Shown piece by piece: positions 6,764-9,955 of a DNA stretch of 9,955 bases. The notes under the pieces are model-generated. The model saw nothing but the letters and a program-made list of their open reading frames with translations, was not told where the DNA came from and did not search any database. Each line of letters starts with the position of its first letter. Within the stretch, counting starts at the first letter, position 1. The DNA comes from an uncultured Phenylobacterium sp. (GTDB taxonomy: Bacteria; Pseudomonadota; Alphaproteobacteria; Caulobacterales; Caulobacteraceae): the NCBI GenBank assembly GCA_945952175.1, contig CAMFHW010000113.1:1-9955 (forward strand), read 5' to 3'. Position numbers and translations under genes: made by a program.

Positions 6764-8338
6764 CTAGTGTTCTGAAGGGGGAGGGGCGTCCTGCGGGGCG
6801 GGCTTGCAGAACGGCACGATCACCAGGGCCAGGATGAAGCCCCACGCCATCAGGCGGAATACGTCGGCGAAGGCCAGCGACAGCGCCTCGCGCGTGACCA
6901 GCCGGGCGAACTGGCTCTGGGCGAGGCCGACCGCGCGAGCCGGGTCGGGGGTGAACTGGCTGGCGTAGGCGGTCAGGCCCTGCAGCACGGCGCCGGCCTT
7001 CTCCGGCGCCTCGGCCAAGCCTTCGCTGAGCCGCAGGGCGTGCAGGCGGCCGAAATCCTGCAGCCAGGTGTTCACCACGGCGATCCCGATGGCGCCGCCG
7101 AGGTTGCGCATCAGGTTGAACAGGCCTGAGGCGTAGCGCAGTTCGCTGGGCGCGACCCCGTTCAGGGCCATGCCGACGGCCGGGACGATACAGAGCAGCA
7201 TCGCGAAGCCGCGCACCGCCTGGGGCGCGAAGAACTGCCAGAATCCCCACTCCGGCCCGATATAGGAGAACATCCAGAGGCCCGCGGCGAAAAGCGAGAA
7301 ACCGACCGAGATCACGTAGCGGCCATCGACCTTGGTGGAGAGCCGCGCGGCGATCGGGGCCGCGAAGGCCATGGTGAGGCCGGTGACGAAGACCGTGCCG
7401 CCGATCTGCAGCGAGGAATAGTCCCGCACCCGGCCCAGATAGACCGGCGCCAGATAGGTCGCCGAATAGAGGCCGAAGCCGATCACCAGGTTCAGCACGC
7501 AGGCCATGGCGAAGGTGGGACGCAGGAACGGGGTCAGCTTCAGGACCGGCATGGTCGAGTAGAAGCTGCGCTCGAAGAACACCACGGCGCCGACCAGGGA
7601 GAGCCAGGCGGCGGTGGCGACGCCGGTGTCGCTGAACCACTCGTGACGAGGGCCTTCCTCCAGCATGTACTGCAGGCCGCCGAGGAACAGGGCCAGCGAG
7701 CCGACATGCAGCCAGTCGATCCGGCGCAGCATGCCGAGCTGCGCCTCGTCGACCTTGCCCAGCACCGGCAGCAGGCAGGTGATGGCGATCCCCGCCGGCA
7801 CATTCATGAAGAACAGCCAGCGCCAGTCGGCGATGTCGGTGACCCAGCCCCCGACGCTGGGGCCGAGGGTCGGCGCGAGGGTCGAGACCATGCCGAGGAT
7901 CGCCGGGATCATCGCCCGGCGGGGGCCGTCGAACATGGCGAAACCGGTGGCGAACACCGTCGGCACCATGGCGCCGCCGACGAAGCCCTGGATGGCGCGG
8001 AAGGCGATCATCGAATTGATGTCCCAGGCCATGCCGCACATCAGGCTGGACAGGGTGAAGAGCCCGGCCGATGCGGTGAACAGCCAGCGGGTCGAGATCG
8101 CCTGGGACAGGAAGGCGGCCAGGGGGATCATCACGATCTCGGCCATCAGATAGGCGGTCTGCACCCAGGCGATCTCGTCGGGGCCGGCGGAGAGGCCGGC
8201 CTGGATCGAGCCCAGCGAGCCCGCGACGATCTGGATGTCGAGCAGAGCCATGAACTGACCGAACGCCATGATGGCGAAGATCACCAGCTTGCGGCCTTCG
8301 CTCAGGCCCGCCGCCGTGACGGGGGGTTGGGTGTTCAT
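6764..8338 (-). CDS. DHA2 family MFS drug exporter, EmrB/QacA type (14 transmembrane helices)
   Basis: The 524-residue product is an inner-membrane proton-driven multidrug antiporter. Its size and hydrophobic pattern fit 14 helices. Marks of the DHA2/EmrB branch are ALLDIQIV in helix 1 (31-38), WVQTAYLMAEIVMIPL (58-73), a motif A-like loop FLSQAISTRWLF (76-87), FRAIQGFVGGAMVP (113-126), and the antiporter motif C with GPSVGGWVTDIADWRWLFFMNVPAG (split: 159-183). EmrB partners with an EmrA membrane fusion protein and an outer-membrane channel; an EmrA-like gene begins at 9490 on the opposite strand. The ATG at 8338 is 61 bp from the divergent tetR start, and its own ribosome site is weak. It probably leads the minus-strand operon with the methyltransferase and oxidoreductase. 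The exported substrate cannot be read from the sequence. Confidence 0.92.
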   Translation of the reverse strand: MNTQPPVTAAGLSEGRKLVIFAIMAFGQFMALLDIQIVAGSLGSIQAGLSAGPDEIAWVQTAYLMAEIVMIPLAAFLSQAISTRWLFTASAGLFTLSSLMCGMAWDINSMIAFRAIQGFVGGAMVPTVFATGFAMFDGPRRAMIPAILGMVSTLAPTLGPSVGGWVTDIADWRWLFFMNVPAGIAITCLLPVLGKVDEAQLGMLRRIDWLHVGSLALFLGGLQYMLEEGPRHEWFSDTGVATAAWLSLVGAVVFFERSFYSTMPVLKLTPFLRPTFAMACVLNLVIGFGLYSATYLAPVYLGRVRDYSSLQIGGTVFVTGLTMAFAAPIAARLSTKVDGRYVISVGFSLFAAGLWMFSYIGPEWGFWQFFAPQAVRGFAMLLCIVPAVGMALNGVAPSELRYASGLFNLMRNLGGAIGIAVVNTWLQDFGRLHALRLSEGLAEAPEKAGAVLQGLTAYASQFTPDPARAVGLAQSQFARLVTREALSLAFADVFRLMAWGFILALVIVPFCKPAPQDAPPPSEH

Positions 8339-8399
8339 GGTGGGTCTTGCGCCTCGTCGGCCATAGTATTATCTCCATCATATAAAGCGGGGCAAGGCC
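8339..8399. promoter_or_regulatory. Divergent exporter/tetR promoter with candidate TetR operator
   Basis: An AT-rich island at 8363-8386 stands out from the GC-rich surroundings. Leftward, toward the exporter, TTGCCC (complement of 8390-8395), a 17-nt spacer and ATAATA (complement of 8367-8372) make a good sigma-70-type promoter. An imperfect palindrome, TATTAT-CTCC-ATCATA at 8367-8382, matches in 5 of 6 half-site positions. It covers the leftward -10 and part of the spacer, as expected for a repressor site. Rightward, TATAAA at 8381-8386 may be a -10 for tetR, giving a very short leader. TetR proteins commonly bind such divergent promoters; binding here is inferred. Confidence 0.5.
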
Positions 8400-9014
8400 A
8401 TGCGCTATAGCGAGACACACAAGGAAGAGACCCGGGCCAAGGTCCTGGCGGCGGCGGCCCGGCAGATCCGGGCCCGCGGCCCGTCGGGTGTCAGCGTCGC
8501 CGAGGTCATGGCCGAGGCCGGCCTGACCCATGGCGGCTTCTATGCGCACTTCGCCTCCAAGGACGACCTTGTGGGCGCGGCGATCGACTACGCCTTTTCC
8601 GACCGGCGCGCGAAGCTGCGCGCGGCGACGCATGGCCAGGGCGATCGCGAATATCTGATCAATCTCGTCGACGCCTATGTCTCGGCGGGCCATCGCGACC
8701 GGCCGGAGCGCGGCTGTCCGATCACCACCCTCACCACCGAACTGCCGCGCCAGGCGCAGCCCGCGCGCGACGCATTCGACGCCGGCGTGAAGAGCCTGAT
8801 CGAGGTGATCGCCGCCCGCATGAAGGTCGGCGAGCCCGAGACCCGCCGGGCGCTCGCCGGCTCGCTGGTGGCCGAGATGGCCGGGGCGGTCAGCCTGTCC
8901 CGCGCGGTCTCCGACCCCGCCTTCTCCGACGCCCTTCTCGAACAGACCCGTGCGTCGGTGAAGGCGCGTATGGGCCTTTCCCCTTCTTATCCGGAACAAG
9001 GCGCAACCCCGTGA
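8400..9014 (+). CDS. TetR/AcrR family transcriptional repressor
   Basis: The 204-residue protein has an N-terminal TetR helix-turn-helix at about 10-58, with VSVAEVMAEAGLTHGGFYAHFASKDDL (split: 31-57) as the recognition region. An all-helical ligand-binding domain follows, containing RGCPITTLTTELPR at about 103-116, a segment shared by one TetR subgroup. It is transcribed divergently from the DHA2 exporter across a 61-bp AT-rich region carrying an imperfect palindrome. The simplest role is ligand-relieved repression of the exporter operon and of its own operon (thioesterase, EmrA-like gene). The ATG at 8400 has an AAGG sequence only about 2-5 nt upstream, so initiation may be weak or near-leaderless. 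Its stop overlaps the next start (GTGA at 9011). The ligand is unknown. Confidence 0.92.
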   Translation: MRYSETHKEETRAKVLAAAARQIRARGPSGVSVAEVMAEAGLTHGGFYAHFASKDDLVGAAIDYAFSDRRAKLRAATHGQGDREYLINLVDAYVSAGHRDRPERGCPITTLTTELPRQAQPARDAFDAGVKSLIEVIAARMKVGEPETRRALAGSLVAEMAGAVSLSRAVSDPAFSDALLEQTRASVKARMGLSPSYPEQGATP

Positions 9015-9493
9015 ACCAGATCAGTCCCGACATCGGCGCGCCCAAGGACGCCCGCGACCTCTCCGCCCTCAGCGGCATCGAACAGCTGCGGATCATCTTC
9101 GCCGACGTGGCGAACGCCCCATTTGGCATGGGCCGCACCATGGGGTTCGACCACGTGGAGATCGAAGACGGGCGGGTGACGTTCGGAGCGACGCCGCATG
9201 AGGGCGTCTACAATCCCATCGGCACGGTGCACGGCGGCTTCGCCGCGACCCTGCTGGACAGCTGCCTGGGCTGCGCCGTCCACTCCAAGCTGAAGGCGGG
9301 GCAGGGCTATACGACGCTGGAGCTGAAGGTCGCCTATCACCGGCCCATGACCAAGACGACCGGTCCGGTGCGGGCCGAGGGCGTGGTGGTCCAGATGGGG
9401 CGGCGCGCCGCCTTCGCCGAAGGCAAGATCACGGATGCGGCCGGCCGGCTCTATGCCACCGCCACCAGCACGCTGCTGGTGTTCGACCAATGA
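9011..9493 (+). CDS. PaaI family hotdog-fold thioesterase
   Basis: The 160-residue cytoplasmic protein matches the PaaI/4HBT hotdog thioesterases that cleave acyl- or aryl-CoA thioesters. The signature is YNPIGTVHGGFAATLLDS at 67-84. Asn68 and the HGG at 74-76 sit at the start of the long hotdog helix, and Asp83 is in the position of the usual acidic catalytic residue. A beta-strand region with LELKVAYHRPMTK (103-115) follows. Length is normal for the family. GTG 9011 overlaps the tetR stop (GTGA), and AAGG lies about 9 nt before it, so translation is probably coupled. The stop overlaps the next gene's ATG. A thioesterase between a TetR gene and a membrane fusion gene is unusual for an Emr-type locus and may point to an acyl or aromatic acid substrate (inference). 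Confidence 0.88.
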   Translation: MNQISPDIGAPKDARDLSALSGIEQLRIIFADVANAPFGMGRTMGFDHVEIEDGRVTFGATPHEGVYNPIGTVHGGFAATLLDSCLGCAVHSKLKAGQGYTTLELKVAYHRPMTKTTGPVRAEGVVVQMGRRAAFAEGKITDAAGRLYATATSTLLVFDQ

Positions 9494-9955
9494 CCGCCGC
9501 CACGCTCGAAGGGCCGGCCGACGCGGTCGTCGCGCCCGCCAAGACGCGCCGCCGTCCGTCGCGCCGGGTGATGATCGTGCTGGGCGTGGCGCTCGCCGCG
9601 GCCATTGGCGGGGTGGCGGTGCTGCGCGCGCCGCCGGCCTCGGTCACCACCGACAACGCCTATCTGAAGAGCGACCGCACGGCCGTCGCCCCGCGCGTGA
9701 AGGGGTTGATCGCCCAGGTGCTGGTGGCCGACAACCAGCGTGTCATCGCCGGCCAGCCGCTGATCCAGCTCGACCCCGAGGAATATGCCGCCCGTCTCGC
9801 CGCGGCCCAGGGCGACCTGGCCCTGGCCGACGCCCAGGTGGCGGCCGCCCAGGCGGCGCTGTCGCGGTGGGGGGCGGAGAGGGGCCTCGCCGCGGCGACC
9901 GTCCGCCAGGCCCAGACCGACATAGCCTCGACCGACGCCCAGTCCGTCCGCGCCC
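9490..9955 (+). CDS. EmrA/HlyD family membrane fusion protein (N-terminal part, 3' end outside window)
   Basis: The frame starts at ATG 9490, overlapping the thioesterase stop (ATGA), and stays open to the right edge, giving 155 residues. There is a basic N-terminus (KTRRRPSRR, 18-26), one membrane anchor at about 27-45 and then TTDNAYLKSDRTAVAPRVKG (53-72, the usual EmrA entry). A half lipoyl domain follows, VADNQRVIAGQPLIQLDPEEY (split: 79-99), and after it an Ala/Gln-rich stretch at 100-155 that begins the coiled-coil hairpin. Such adaptors link an inner-membrane pump to an outer-membrane channel. The likely pump partner is the EmrB-type exporter on the other strand. An outer-membrane TolC-like gene might follow beyond the window, but that cannot be seen. 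Confidence 0.9.
   Translation, partial: MTAATLEGPADAVVAPAKTRRRPSRRVMIVLGVALAAAIGGVAVLRAPPASVTTDNAYLKSDRTAVAPRVKGLIAQVLVADNQRVIAGQPLIQLDPEEYAARLAAAQGDLALADAQVAAAQAALSRWGAERGLAAATVRQAQTDIASTDAQSVRA

Noticed and set aside
6171..8999. A 942-codon open frame on the minus strand covering the exporter, tetR antisense and part of the methyltransferase
   Set aside because: It is a frame shadow: its product is Arg/Pro/Gly-rich with no domain, while the other frames give clear DHA2, TetR and methyltransferase proteins.

Overview
The window is GC-rich throughout and tightly packed, with GC-ending codons and many shadow reading frames. Gene content and protein style suggest an alphaproteobacterium of the Caulobacterales type (Caulobacter, Phenylobacterium or a relative). 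The pointers are a LacA-like GMC dehydrogenase with its Tat small subunit, a membrane winged-helix/TPR regulator ending in a WPDFC...PGLPYDC motif, and a PEPxxWA-type PEP-CTERM protein. The taxonomic call is an inference; there is no rRNA or marker gene here.

Layout. (1) Positions 1-2054, plus strand: the end of a GMC flavoprotein dehydrogenase, its Tat-exported small subunit (gluconate 2-dehydrogenase subunit 3 family), and a secreted DUF1080 / 3-keto-disaccharide hydrolase-family protein. They are separated by 1 nt and by a stop-start overlap, so they look like one operon. Together they suggest periplasmic oxidation of glycosides at C3 followed by cleavage of the 3-keto sugar. (2) Positions 2044-3900, minus strand: a CadC/ToxR-like membrane regulator whose 3' end overlaps the DUF1080 gene by 11 bp. 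(3) Positions 4054-5105, plus strand: a secreted PEP-CTERM protein, then a small protein with a CxxC...CxC zinc-ribbon-like tail. (4) Positions 5107-8338, minus strand, transcribed leftward: a DHA2/EmrB-type 14-helix exporter, a class I SAM methyltransferase and a Gfo/Idh/MocA oxidoreductase. (5) Positions 8400-9955, plus strand, divergent from the exporter: a TetR repressor, a hotdog PaaI-type thioesterase and the start of an EmrA/HlyD membrane fusion protein, each joined to the next by a 4-bp stop-start overlap.

Blocks 4 and 5 look like one regulatory unit. The EmrA and EmrB homologues of what is probably a single pump lie on opposite strands around a 61-bp AT-rich divergent promoter. That promoter holds a plausible TetR operator. 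The pump genes are accompanied by three enzymes (methyltransferase, oxidoreductase, thioesterase), so the unit may modify and expel a small organic compound. No RNA gene, insertion sequence, CRISPR array or phage gene was seen, and no gene-free stretch exceeds about 170 bp.
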